From: JASMTM01 sp964441735
GTDB taxonomy: Bacteria; Thermotogota; Thermotogae; Petrotogales; Kosmotogaceae
Direction: 5' to 3'
Length of the DNA stretch: 40,600 nt
Assembly (NCBI GenBank): GCA_964441735.1
Contig: CAYTVB010000017.1
Location: 1 to 40,600 of the forward strand
Shown here: positions 1 to 7,706 of the stretch, in pieces
How positions within the stretch are numbered: the stretch's first letter is position 1
Layout: each line of letters begins with the position of its first letter
Translations under genes and position numbers: made by a program
The notes under the pieces: generated by a model
Seen by the model: only the letters and a program-made list of their open reading frames with translations
Database searches by the model: none
What the model was told of the DNA's origin: nothing

Positions 1-54
1 CGCACTGTCAAGTTACAAGTTTGCTTACCTTCTCTTTTCTAATGTGTGAATTCA

Positions 55-1335
55 TCACAACTCAAAGCTTATATTGCTACCGTTATTTTCAGAACTTAAA
101 ATCGAAATATTCCACTTCCCTGAAAGGTAACTGTTTATTACATCGCTAACCTTTTTCACTGTTAAAGAATCAATCTTTTCCAGAATATCTTCAATTGAAG
201 AAGGATAACCCATAGTTATCATCTCATCAATATGACGACTCATTGTTGCGAGAGTACTCTCTGTACTCATCATCAATTTTCCCTTTAATCTCTCTTTACC
301 ATAATTTAGCTCGCTACTTTTAACACCATCACTTTTTAAACGCTGCATTTCTCTTCTTATACTGTCAAGTAATTTCTCAACATTTCTTGGATTTGTTGAA
401 GCATTAATAAAAAATGATCCGAAATCTTTGTAAGCAACATATTCAGAATGTATGTTATATACCATTCCCTGCTTTTCACGAATGTTATGGAATAAAATTG
501 AACTCATACCACTACCGAAAAACACATTGAATACTCTAAACGCTTCAAAATCTTCTCCCGTAGTACGTCCGGGCCCGGGTTTGGAGAGTAAAATGTGTGT
601 TTGTTTTAAGTCTTTCTTTGTCTCTGAAAAATATACTGGTTTTTCGACAATACTTCCTGTGACATAGCTATTGTCTCCACTTGTATTGGGGATAAAGGAA
701 AGCATTCTCTTTATTTTGTCAATTACTTCATCACTATAATTTCCAGTAATGGCAAATATCATCTTGTCGGGCGAGTACATTTGTTTATGAAAATTAGATA
801 TCTGATCCCTGGTAAATCTGCTAACTGTTTTTCTTGTTCCCAAAACCGGCCGACCAAAATTCTTGTCCCATATCTTTTTTATGGTCATATCATAGATATA
901 ATCGAGTGGATCATCTTCCGCCTCAGAAATTTCTTCAAGAACTACTTGCTTTTCTAATTCAATTGCCTGTTCGTCAAATGACGGATTTAGAGCAAGATCG
1001 AATAGTATTTCCATCGCTTCATCAATATGGGTAACAGGCATCTGGGCAAAAAATACAGTTGCTACCCTGCCAGTGTAAGCATTTAACGTGCCGCCTACCC
1101 TTTCAATAGGTTCTTTTATATCAAAAGTGTTGCGGCTTTTTGTGCCTTTAAAAACAGTATGTTCAACAAAATGCGAAATACCAGAATTACTGTCTCCTTC
1201 GTAAGCTGAGCCAACTTTAACAGCAAAAGCCACTGAAACAGTTTTTCTATCTCCCATATGTTGTCTTACAAGGGTTGCATTGTTTGGTAATTTTTCTACA
1301 ATCGTTGGTGATATTTTGCTTGAAGCAATTCTCAT
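55..1335 (-). CDS. M16 family zinc peptidase (processing-peptidase type)
   Basis: Predicted zinc metallopeptidase of 426 residues, the usual length for single-unit bacterial M16 proteases. The inverted zinc motif HxxEH is at H55-E58-H59 (HFVEH), and the third ligand lies about 76 residues on in VLEEISEAE (E134/E135). The C-terminal half has the second M16 fold (GSGMSSILFHNIREKQGMVY), which includes the R and Y residues used for substrate binding. It sits last in the minus-strand run: its ATG overlaps the TGA of pnp (ATGA at 1332-1335), so the two are probably translationally coupled. M16 genes often follow pnp in Gram-positive bacteria and Thermotogota. No signal peptide is seen, so it is probably cytoplasmic. 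The substrate is not known; peptide turnover is likely. Confidence 0.93.
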   Translation of the reverse strand: MRIASSKISPTIVEKLPNNATLVRQHMGDRKTVSVAFAVKVGSAYEGDSNSGISHFVEHTVFKGTKSRNTFDIKEPIERVGGTLNAYTGRVATVFFAQMPVTHIDEAMEILFDLALNPSFDEQAIELEKQVVLEEISEAEDDPLDYIYDMTIKKIWDKNFGRPVLGTRKTVSRFTRDQISNFHKQMYSPDKMIFAITGNYSDEVIDKIKRMLSFIPNTSGDNSYVTGSIVEKPVYFSETKKDLKQTHILLSKPGPGRTTGEDFEAFRVFNVFFGSGMSSILFHNIREKQGMVYNIHSEYVAYKDFGSFFINASTNPRNVEKLLDSIRREMQRLKSDGVKSSELNYGKERLKGKLMMSTESTLATMSRHIDEMITMGYPSSIEDILEKIDSLTVKKVSDVINSYLSGKWNISILSSENNGSNISFEL

Positions 1336-3524
1336 CCTCTTCTTCCGCCTTTATTATCTCTTCTATGAGTACTGTGTTTTCCAGATCTATTCTTTTGTGA
1401 TTTATTTTCTTCCTTTATTTCAACGCCAAATCGTTTGAGCTGTATTCTTCCCATATCATCAATTGCTGTGACCTCAACCTTTGCCTTTGATCCAATTTCT
1501 TTATCTTTAAGGAATTGTTTTATATGTTCTCCTAATTTAGATGAATGCAATAATCCGACTTTTCCCGGAGCTAACTCTACAAACACACCATAGGGTTCTA
1601 TACGAGTAATTGTTCCTTCATGTACTGAACCGGGTTCCACGTCTTTTATCATAGTTTCTATAACATTCACTAGTTCTTCAACCTTATCTCTATCTTCACC
1701 TATGATCTTAACCTGACCGGTTTCATCATCAATTGATATTTTTGCATTATAATCACCGCTCAGTTTTTTTATAACGCGACCACCTGGTCCAATAAGCTCA
1801 CCAATTTTATCCTGAGGGACATTAATCACTTTTATTGTTGGCGCATAATTGGAAAGTTCGTTGTTAGGTTCCTGAATAACATCATACATAATATCCAAAA
1901 TATGCATTCTTGCATCTCGAGCTTGATGCAATGCTTTAAGCATTAAGTCTTCTGAAACTCCAGATACCTTAACATCCATTTGAAAAGCTGTAATGCCGTC
2001 TTTTGTACCTGCAACTTTAAAATCCATATCGCCATAATGGTCTTCATTGCCAAGAATATCAGTTAAGATCTTAGTTTCTTCCTCTTCTTGAATTAGACCC
2101 ATCGCCACACCGGCAACATGCTTTTTTAATGGAACACCAGCAGCCATTAATGCAAGTGATCCGGAACAAACTGTAGCCATCGAAGAAGATCCATTAGATT
2201 CAAGAATTTCTGAAACTATCCTTATTGTATAAGGAAATTCCTCATCCGATGGAACCAGATTCTTAAGAGATCTTTCAGCGAGATGTCCATGACCAATTTC
2301 TCTTCTACCGGGACCCCTAAGTCTTTTTACTTCTCCGGTGCTGTAGGGCGGGAAATTGTAATGAAGCATGAATGTCTTTGAACCTTCTTCAAACAATGTA
2401 TCGATTATTTGTTCATCTATTGGTGCACCCAATGTGACCGTCCCCAAGCTCTGTGTTTCTCCTCGTGTAAATAAAGCCGATCCGTGTGCTCTGGGAAGAA
2501 GGTTTATTTCACAACTAATTGGTCTAATGTCTTTGGGTTTTCGTCCATCCATTCGTAAATCGCTTTCTATAACCCTTCTTCTCATATATTTCTTTACTCT
2601 TTCTCCAAAATAGTCTTTTAGAAACCCTTCAACCTCTTCGAATTCTTCTTCTCCTATTTCTTCACTGATTTTTTCACTGAATTCATTAATCAAACTGTCT
2701 CTAAGCTCTTTCAATGCTCTGGTTTTCGCCTGCTTTCCTTTTACATTCATCGTCTCTTCAATTTCTGAATTACCTATTAATTGATCAAAACGATTTATTA
2801 ATTCTTCAGGCTCTTGCGGTAACTCTATTTCCCATTTTTCTATCTTAAAATTAGCTATTATCTCTTTCTGGAAAGATATGAGTTCCTTGATTGCCTCATG
2901 GGCTTTTTTCAACGCTTCCACCATTACTTCTTCTGAAACTTCTTTTGCTTCACCTTCAACCATTGTTACCGCATCTTCAGTTCCTGCAACTACTACATCT
3001 ATCTTGCTATTTTTTAGCTGTTCAACACTCGGGAATAAAACAAATTCTCCATCAATATATCCAATTTTCACACCAGCAACAATACCCTCAAAGGGGATAG
3101 GTGAAAGATTAAGTGCAAGAGAACTTGAAAAAATACCCATAGTATCTGGTGGATTATCGGTGTCCGCAGAAAGCACAGTGATGATAATCTGAACTTCATT
3201 AGTCATACCATCAGGAAATAACGGTCTTAAAGGCCTGTCAATAAGACGTGCAGAAAGCACTGCATTTTCTCCCGGCCTTCCTTCCCTTTTTATAAAACCA
3301 CCAGGGATTTTACCAGCAGCATAAAACTTCTCCTGATATTCCACCGTTAAAGGTAAGAAATTTACATTTTCATTCCTCTCTTCCGAACCTCCAACAGTTG
3401 TAAGCAAAGCAGATTCATCAAATTTGACGAAACATGCTCCATCTGCTTGTTTTGCCATTTTTCCATGCTCAACTACCATTTTCTTTCCAAAAAAATCACG
3501 TTCCCATTTTCTAAATTCAGACAT
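1332..3524 (-). CDS. pnp: Polyribonucleotide nucleotidyltransferase (PNPase)
   Basis: Phosphorolytic 3'-5' exoribonuclease of the RNA degradation machinery, 730 residues. Order of domains: RNase PH 1 (about 10-145), helical linker (to about 310), RNase PH 2 (about 320-555), KH (about 565-625, IGPGGR at 578-583) and S1 (about 633-700), then a basic tail rich in K, R and G. The catalytic D495, D501 and K503 stand in EDHYGDMDFK. I start at the ATG at 3522-3524, which has AGAGGTG six bases upstream and matches the family N-terminus; a reading frame open 17 codons further would run through the likely -10 box at 3564-3569. A terminator for rpsO and this promoter separate it from rpsO, so pnp can be expressed alone or by read-through. 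Confidence 0.98.
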   Translation of the reverse strand: MSEFRKWERDFFGKKMVVEHGKMAKQADGACFVKFDESALLTTVGGSEERNENVNFLPLTVEYQEKFYAAGKIPGGFIKREGRPGENAVLSARLIDRPLRPLFPDGMTNEVQIIITVLSADTDNPPDTMGIFSSSLALNLSPIPFEGIVAGVKIGYIDGEFVLFPSVEQLKNSKIDVVVAGTEDAVTMVEGEAKEVSEEVMVEALKKAHEAIKELISFQKEIIANFKIEKWEIELPQEPEELINRFDQLIGNSEIEETMNVKGKQAKTRALKELRDSLINEFSEKISEEIGEEEFEEVEGFLKDYFGERVKKYMRRRVIESDLRMDGRKPKDIRPISCEINLLPRAHGSALFTRGETQSLGTVTLGAPIDEQIIDTLFEEGSKTFMLHYNFPPYSTGEVKRLRGPGRREIGHGHLAERSLKNLVPSDEEFPYTIRIVSEILESNGSSSMATVCSGSLALMAAGVPLKKHVAGVAMGLIQEEEETKILTDILGNEDHYGDMDFKVAGTKDGITAFQMDVKVSGVSEDLMLKALHQARDARMHILDIMYDVIQEPNNELSNYAPTIKVINVPQDKIGELIGPGGRVIKKLSGDYNAKISIDDETGQVKIIGEDRDKVEELVNVIETMIKDVEPGSVHEGTITRIEPYGVFVELAPGKVGLLHSSKLGEHIKQFLKDKEIGSKAKVEVTAIDDMGRIQLKRFGVEIKEENKSQKNRSGKHSTHRRDNKGGRRG

Positions 3525-3563
3525 TTTAACACCTCTTTTAAACTGCTGTTCTCTAACTTTTTT

Positions 3564-3569
3564 ATTATA
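3564..3569 (-). promoter_or_regulatory. Candidate pnp promoter, -10 TATAAT
   Basis: A perfect -10 hexamer (TATAAT read on the minus strand) lies 39 bases upstream of the pnp ATG and just downstream of the rpsO terminator. No good -35 is seen at 16-18 bases, so this is a candidate only. It would give a leader of about 35 nt. Confidence 0.5.
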
Positions 3570-3610
3570 CAGCAAGTTAACTTTTACTTTCTTAAGTAAT
3601 TATTTGTAAA

Positions 3611-3636
3611 TTAAAGGGGAGCGAAAACGCCCCCCA
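3611..3636 (-). terminator. rpsO terminator / attenuator before pnp
   Basis: On the minus strand a GC-rich hairpin with TTTT loop (arms 3628-3635 and 3616-3623, one mismatch or bulge) is followed by TTTAATTT. It lies about 26 bases after the rpsO stop. The U tract is interrupted, so partial read-through into pnp is likely, as in the rpsO-pnp arrangement of other bacteria. Confidence 0.65.
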
Positions 3637-3661
3637 ATTAAGTTCTATTAATCGTTTAGGA

Positions 3662-3916
3662 TTATCCGCGCAACCCAAGTTTTGAGATTATTTCTTTGTA
3701 CACTTCTGGTTTGTTTTGTTTCAAGTATCTAAGCATGCGTCTTCTTCGTCCAACTAGTTTAAGCAAACCTCTCCTTGAATGGAAATCCTTTGGATGATCC
3801 TTTAAATGTTTCGCAATATGGGCTATTCTTTCAGTTAAAATAGCTATCTGCACTTCAACTGAACCCGTATCCTTTTCGTGAATCTGATAATCTTTTATAA
3901 GATTTTCTTTCTCCAT
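3662..3916 (-). CDS. rpsO: 30S ribosomal protein S15
   Basis: Primary 16S rRNA-binding protein of the small subunit platform, 84 residues, a few shorter than the usual 88-89. Family signatures are DTGSVEVQIAILTERI near residue 17, HLKDHPKDFHSRRGLLKLVGRRRRMLRYLK in the middle (H-x-x-DxHSRRGL), and the L-G-LRG end. The start ATG has AGGAGG seven bases upstream. It has its own promoter in the gap after eno and a terminator behind it, so it forms a short transcript inside the larger minus-strand run. S15 commonly represses its own mRNA; the 60-nt leader here can fold next to the SD (see the leader entry). Confidence 0.98.
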   Translation of the reverse strand: MEKENLIKDYQIHEKDTGSVEVQIAILTERIAHIAKHLKDHPKDFHSRRGLLKLVGRRRRMLRYLKQNKPEVYKEIISKLGLRG

Positions 3917-3979
3917 CTCTATACCTCCTATTTGGTTCCTCTAGCCAAGTAAAGGATTAAACCATTACCGAGCAAGGGC
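3917..3979 (-). promoter_or_regulatory. rpsO leader, possible S15 autoregulatory structure
   Basis: The predicted leader can form a stem in which TGGT..TCCT (minus strand, arms at 3953-3964 with a 4-nt bulge) pairs with AGGAACCA (3933-3940), ending three bases before AGGAGG. A fold placed directly at the SD is what a ribosomal-protein autoregulatory site needs. I cannot show that S15 binds it; this is inference from position and from known rpsO regulation in other phyla. Confidence 0.35.
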
Positions 3980-3985
3980 CAATTT

Positions 3986-4014
3986 ATTGTAACGGGTAAT
4001 GTCCCAATTGTCAA
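3986..4014 (-). promoter_or_regulatory. rpsO promoter (TTGACA-17-TACAAT)
   Basis: On the minus strand a consensus -35 TTGACA (4009-4014) is separated by exactly 17 bases from TACAAT (3986-3991). It lies between the eno stop and rpsO and should start a transcript near 3979. A second TTGACA (at about 4024-4029) overlaps the eno stop, with no matching -10. Confidence 0.8.
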
Positions 4015-4026
4015 GTATTGTATATG

Positions 4027-5310
4027 TCAAAGATTATAGAAGGAAACTTTGCCAAGAAATTCTGCATTCTCGCCCAGTTCTTCCTCTATTCTCAACAGTT
4101 CATTATATTTTGCTATCCTCTCACTCCTTGAGGCTGACCCGGTTTTAATCATACCTGAATTTGTTGCTACAGCCAGATGTGAGATAAAGGTATCTTCAGT
4201 TTCTCCTGAACGATGTGACACCACACATGTTAAACCATGTTTTTGTGCGTATTCAATTGTTTTAAGTGTTTCAGTTACAGACCCTATCTGGTTTAACTTA
4301 ATTAATATAGAATTTGAGCAATTATTCTCTATTCCCTTCTTAAGTCGTTTTATATTTGTTACATAAAGGTCGTCTCCAACAATTTGAATCCTATCGCTTA
4401 ATCGTTCGGTCATTTTCGCAAAACCGTCCCAATCTTCTTCGAAAAAAGGATCTTCAATAGATATAATTGGATATTTTGTTACCAAATCCTCATAGTAATC
4501 CAGCAGTTCTTCTGAAGTCTTGTCCTCACCATCTACTACATATACCTTTTTCTCCTCATCAAAGAATGAATCAGCTGCACTATCGAGGGCAATGAAAATC
4601 TCTTCACCTGGTTTATAACCTGCTCCTTCAATTGCCTTAATAATATTTTGTATGGCTTCTTCATTATTTGAAAGATTTGGTGCAAATCCTCCTTCATCAC
4701 CGACAGATGTGACATGTCCTGCTTTGCTAAGCGTTTTTTTAAGATGATGGAAGGTTTCAACTCCTGCTCTCAAGGCTCTTTTAAAACTGTCAAAACCAGC
4801 AGGAACAATCATGAATTCTTGAATCTCCAGATTGTTATCGGCATGTTGACCACCATTTATTATGTTCATAAAAGGTACCGGTAGTTGTTTTGTATTTGCT
4901 CCACCAAGGTATCTGTAAAGTGGGATTTCAAGATATTTTGAAGCAGCTCTCGCCACTGCCATAGATACTCCAAGAATTGCATTGGCTCCAAGTTTATCTT
5001 TGTTTTCTGTGCCATCCAGTGTAAGCAAAACGCGATCCAGTTCCAGTTGATCAAGTGCATTTAGACCGATAACTTCAGGCGCAATTATCTCGTTTATGTT
5101 GTTAACAGCCTTTATTACACCTTTACCCATAAATCTGTCTTTATCTCCATCTCTCAGTTCTAATGCTTCAAACTTCCCTGTAGATGCTCCCGAAGGTACC
5201 ATAGCTCGCGCAAATGTTCCATCATCAAGCCATACTTCAGCCTCAACAGTAGGATTCCCTCTTGAATCTAGTACCTCTCTTGCCACTAAATCAACTATCT
5301 GTGCATACAT
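4027..5310 (-). CDS. eno: Enolase
   Basis: Phosphopyruvate hydratase, converting 2-phosphoglycerate to phosphoenolpyruvate in lower glycolysis; 427 residues, typical length. Active-site segments are all present: SGASTG (flexible loop), GGQHADNNLEIQEF, the acid/base E in SVGDEGGFAP, metal ligands in SIEDPFFEEDWDG and GDDLYVTN, the catalytic lysine in LIKLNQIG, and SHRSGETED. The C-terminus ends in the usual RIEEELG..A.F.G. The ATG at 5308-5310 has AGGAGGTG with ideal spacing; it lies 11 bases behind the pyrH stop, so transcription must come from pyrH or further up. No terminator is seen between eno and rpsO. Pairing enolase with translation genes is common in compact genomes. Confidence 0.99.
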   Translation of the reverse strand: MYAQIVDLVAREVLDSRGNPTVEAEVWLDDGTFARAMVPSGASTGKFEALELRDGDKDRFMGKGVIKAVNNINEIIAPEVIGLNALDQLELDRVLLTLDGTENKDKLGANAILGVSMAVARAASKYLEIPLYRYLGGANTKQLPVPFMNIINGGQHADNNLEIQEFMIVPAGFDSFKRALRAGVETFHHLKKTLSKAGHVTSVGDEGGFAPNLSNNEEAIQNIIKAIEGAGYKPGEEIFIALDSAADSFFDEEKKVYVVDGEDKTSEELLDYYEDLVTKYPIISIEDPFFEEDWDGFAKMTERLSDRIQIVGDDLYVTNIKRLKKGIENNCSNSILIKLNQIGSVTETLKTIEYAQKHGLTCVVSHRSGETEDTFISHLAVATNSGMIKTGSASRSERIAKYNELLRIEEELGENAEFLGKVSFYNL

Positions 5311-5321
5311 AAAAACACCTC

Positions 5322-6023
5322 CTAGTCAGGTATGACAATTGTTCCAATATCTTCTTTCTTTATAGCTCGTAACAGGTTGTCTGATTTGAAAAAATTAATA
5401 ATGATGAGAGGAATTTTCTTTCGCCAACAAAGCGAAAAAGCCTCTCGATCCATAATCTTCAAATCTCTACCAATAGCTTCCTTAAAACTCACTTTTGAAA
5501 TTTTTTCAGCAGAGGGTTCTATTCTTGGATCCGTTTCATAGATTCCATCAACCTTGGTACCTTTTATTACTATATCTGCCTCAAACTCCGCTGCTCTAAT
5601 AACTGCAGCAGTATCAGTAGTGAAAAAAGGAAGTGTTGTACCACCTGCAAAAATAACAATTTTTCCTTCCGAAAGTTCATTATTAATTTTATCATATTCA
5701 AAGCCACTAATTGCAGGCATACTCACCTGTGAGCTTACCACAATGGCAGGTATTCCCACCTTATTGAATTCACTTTTCAAGTAAAGAGCATTGATTGTTG
5801 TTCCCAGCATTCCAATGCTATCTGCTGTACGTCCATCAATGCTTTTAAGCTGTTTTCCTCGAAATAGATTTCCTGCTCCAATTACCAGAATTAATTCAGT
5901 ACCATTTTTTTTCACTTTTTTAATTTCATCAATCAAATACTTAACTCTTTTTTCATCAAAGCCTTTTTTACCTTCACCACTTAATATTTCGCCACTGAGT
6001 TTAAGTACTACTCTACGATACAT
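5322..6023 (-). CDS. pyrH: Uridylate kinase (UMP kinase)
   Basis: Phosphorylates UMP to UDP; amino-acid-kinase fold, homohexamer in bacteria. 233 residues from the ATG at 6021-6023 (MYRRVVLKLSGE), which matches the family start and has GGGGG six bases upstream. The frame is open 12 codons further, but those would run through the tsf terminator. Motifs: KLSGEILSG (phosphate/ATP loop), GAGNLFRG, TADSIGMLGTTINAL, FFTTDTAAVIRAAE and KGTKVDGIYETDP. The glycine loop reads AGGTTLPFFTTD where most homologues have AGGTGNPFFTTD. Normally pyrH sits between tsf and frr; here it follows tsf but frr is 22 kb away. An intrinsic terminator lies immediately upstream, so expression depends on read-through or on an unseen promoter. 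Confidence 0.97.
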   Translation of the reverse strand: MYRRVVLKLSGEILSGEGKKGFDEKRVKYLIDEIKKVKKNGTELILVIGAGNLFRGKQLKSIDGRTADSIGMLGTTINALYLKSEFNKVGIPAIVVSSQVSMPAISGFEYDKINNELSEGKIVIFAGGTTLPFFTTDTAAVIRAAEFEADIVIKGTKVDGIYETDPRIEPSAEKISKVSFKEAIGRDLKIMDREAFSLCWRKKIPLIIINFFKSDNLLRAIKKEDIGTIVIPD

Positions 6024-6033
6024 AACAAACCCC

Positions 6034-6061
6034 CAAAAAAAAGGTGAGCAAATGCTCACCT
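6034..6061 (-). terminator. Intrinsic terminator between tsf and pyrH
   Basis: On the minus strand AGGTGAGCA pairs perfectly with TGCTCACCT (arms 6053-6061 and 6042-6050) around a two-base turn (the top pairs probably open), followed by eight T (6035-6042). It begins eight bases after the tsf stop and its U tract ends one base before the GGGGG that serves as the pyrH SD. Confidence 0.88.
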
Positions 6062-6068
6062 GATTTTC

Positions 6069-6671
6069 TTAATCTTCTTCTCCAATTTCCCATCTAACAA
6101 ATCTTCCAACTTCAATATTTTCACCTGTTTTTGCTACAAGTTCAACAATTATATCTTTAATGGTTTTTCCCTTTTCGAAAACATATTCATGTTCTAAAAG
6201 GCAGTTTGTTTGATAGAAGTCCTCGATCTTATTATCAACGATTTTTTCAATAATATTGTCAGGTTTTCCAGATTCTTTCATTTGCTCTCGATATATTTCT
6301 TTTTCCTTCTCAATAACATCTTCCGGGATATCATCCCTCTTTACCCAGCGGGGTTTCATTGATGCAATCTGAAGTGATATTTTATGAGCAAGCTCTTTAA
6401 ACTCCGGTGTATTTGCTACGAAATCAGTGTTACAATTGAGTTCTACAAGGACACCAATTTTATCATTATGATGGATATAGGAATAGATAATTCCTTCAGT
6501 TGCAGCTCTACCCGAAACCTTTTCAGCTTTTGTGATACCTTTTTTCCTCAGGAATTCCTTTGCTTCATCGTAATCGCCATCTGTTTCTACAAGTGCTTTT
6601 TTGCAGTCCATCATGCCTGCACCGGTCATGTCTCTCAATTTTTTTACCATATCAGCAGTTATATTTGCCAT
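6069..6671 (-). CDS. tsf: Elongation factor Ts
   Basis: Guanine nucleotide exchange factor for EF-Tu. 200 residues, the short form typical of Thermotogota and Thermus rather than the 280-residue enterobacterial form; the second half of the core domain is missing by comparison. N-terminal UBA-like domain with VKKLRDMTGAGMMDCKKAL (10-28), then the core with VELNCNTDFVANTPEFKELAHKI, the EF-Tu contacting segment. C-terminal NIEVGRFVRWEIGE. AAGGAGG lies upstream of the ATG with 11-base spacing. Usually follows rpsB, but the upstream gene here is coaD, and rpsB is not in this window. A -10 box at 6711-6716 may give it its own promoter. Confidence 0.98.
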   Translation of the reverse strand: MANITADMVKKLRDMTGAGMMDCKKALVETDGDYDEAKEFLRKKGITKAEKVSGRAATEGIIYSYIHHNDKIGVLVELNCNTDFVANTPEFKELAHKISLQIASMKPRWVKRDDIPEDVIEKEKEIYREQMKESGKPDNIIEKIVDNKIEDFYQTNCLLEHEYVFEKGKTIKDIIVELVAKTGENIEVGRFVRWEIGEED

Positions 6672-6710
6672 TTTTTTCGATAACCTCCTTCATCCACAAA
6701 TTCTTTGTCA

Positions 6711-6716
6711 ATTATA
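6711..6716 (-). promoter_or_regulatory. Candidate tsf promoter, -10 TATAAT
   Basis: TATAAT on the minus strand preceded by CGA, 40 bases before the tsf start and in the only gap of size (86 bases) between coaD and tsf. No convincing -35. EF-Ts is needed in large amounts, which favours a local promoter. Confidence 0.45.
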
Positions 6717-6757
6717 TCGTAAATTTTTCATCAATTCTTTCACTGCAGTTAAATTCA

Positions 6758-7237
6758 TCAGTTATTTTTATAAAGTTCCTTCAATTTCACCGCTACCTTT
6801 TCAGGTACCCAGGATGTTACATCTCCACCAAATTGGACAATCTCCTTGACCATCGATGAAGATATGTAGGAATACTCATTGTCTGTCATGAGAAAAAACG
6901 TTTCCATATTATTGTACAAAGCTTTATTAGCATGAGCCATTTGAAGCTCATGTTCAAAATCAGAAATAACCCTTAACCCTCTTACCACTACCTTAATCGA
7001 GTTCTGCTTCAAAAAGTCTACAAGTAATCCATCGTATGAAACAACCTCTACATTTTTAAAATTCCTTAAGGATTCCCTCGCCATTTCAACACGTTCATCG
7101 AAACTAAAGGAATATTTTTTCTTGACGTTATATGTGACAAGAACAACAATTTTATCGAAAATAGCAGCAGCACGTTCAATAATATCTATATGTCCATAGG
7201 TTATCGGATCAAAAGATCCTGGATATACAGCTTCCAT
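6758..7237 (-). CDS. coaD: Phosphopantetheine adenylyltransferase
   Basis: Transfers AMP from ATP to 4'-phosphopantetheine, the penultimate step of coenzyme A synthesis. 159 residues. Nucleotidyltransferase motifs: YPGSFDPITYGH (T13..H16, the TxGH signature) and EYSYISSSMVKEI (ISSS). R and K substrate contacts appear in VVRGLRVISDFEHELQMAHANK. I start at the ATG at 7235-7237 because homologues begin MxAVYPGSFDP; a GTG four codons upstream (7247-7249), which overlaps the rrf2 stop, is the alternative. SD is weak (GAGTGA). Gap to rrf2 is four bases, so it is in the ftsY-rrf2-coaD transcript. Confidence 0.96.
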   Translation of the reverse strand: MEAVYPGSFDPITYGHIDIIERAAAIFDKIVVLVTYNVKKKYSFSFDERVEMARESLRNFKNVEVVSYDGLLVDFLKQNSIKVVVRGLRVISDFEHELQMAHANKALYNNMETFFLMTDNEYSYISSSMVKEIVQFGGDVTSWVPEKVAVKLKELYKNN

Positions 7238-7241
7238 AAAA

Positions 7242-7706
7242 TCACTCACTCTTTTCTTCGATGGTCATTTTAACTTTCTTTTTGTTGGCTAATTTTGCAC
7301 CTGTGTTCAACAAATCTTTAATGGTCATTTTACCCAGTTCGTCCATCATCGATCTGTAAAGGTTAAACCATACATACTTAACCACGCACTCATTATGTTC
7401 TTCGCATTTTTCACTATCATGAATGCAAACAAAAGAATTAAGTGGTCTGTCAAGTTTTAATATCACGTCTTTTACCAGGATTTTTTCTGGAGTTTTAGCA
7501 AGACTGTAACCACCATATCTTCCACGAACAGATTTCACTATTCCATTCTGTCTTAATTCACCAAGTATTTTTTCAAGAAAATCAGCAGGAACCTTCGTTC
7601 TATTAGCAATTTCAACCAGCGATAATTTATTGATTTCTTCTTTTTCCGCTTTTGCCAGTTCATAAAGAGCTTTTAACGCATAACTACTCTTCACCGTAAA
7701 GCCCAT
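7242..7706 (-). CDS. Rrf2 family transcriptional regulator, probable Fe-S sensor
   Basis: Winged-helix DNA-binding regulator of the Rrf2/IscR family, 154 residues. N-terminal MGFTVKSSYALKALYELA is the standard Rrf2 opening; the recognition region ADFLEKILGELRQNGIVKSVRGRYGGY (41-67) carries the RGxxGGY wing. Three cysteines, C94-x6-C101-x5-C107, lie where IscR/NsrR bind their cluster (IscR spacing is x5-x5), so an Fe-S cluster is likely. The start at 7704-7706 has GAGGTGG upstream and overlaps the end of ftsY by 23 bases; longer frames only read out-of-phase ftsY. No isc/suf genes are in the window, so its targets are not evident. Being locked between ftsY and coaD is odd for a regulator. Confidence 0.9.
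   Translation of the reverse strand: MGFTVKSSYALKALYELAKAEKEEINKLSLVEIANRTKVPADFLEKILGELRQNGIVKSVRGRYGGYSLAKTPEKILVKDVILKLDRPLNSFVCIHDSEKCEEHNECVVKYVWFNLYRSMMDELGKMTIKDLLNTGAKLANKKKVKMTIEEKSE

Noticed and set aside
1..55. Start of a further gene on the minus strand after the M16 gene (ATG overlapping its TGA)
   Set aside because: That frame stops after 15 codons. A TTGACA follows (positions 4-9 on minus) but the window ends.
3525..3575. A 17-codon upstream extension of pnp
   Set aside because: It runs through a likely -10 box, has no SD, and PNPases start near MxEFRKWERDFFG; ATG 3524 has a good SD.
6024..6059. A 12-codon upstream extension of pyrH
   Set aside because: It would be translated from the tsf terminator hairpin; family start and SD fit ATG 6023.
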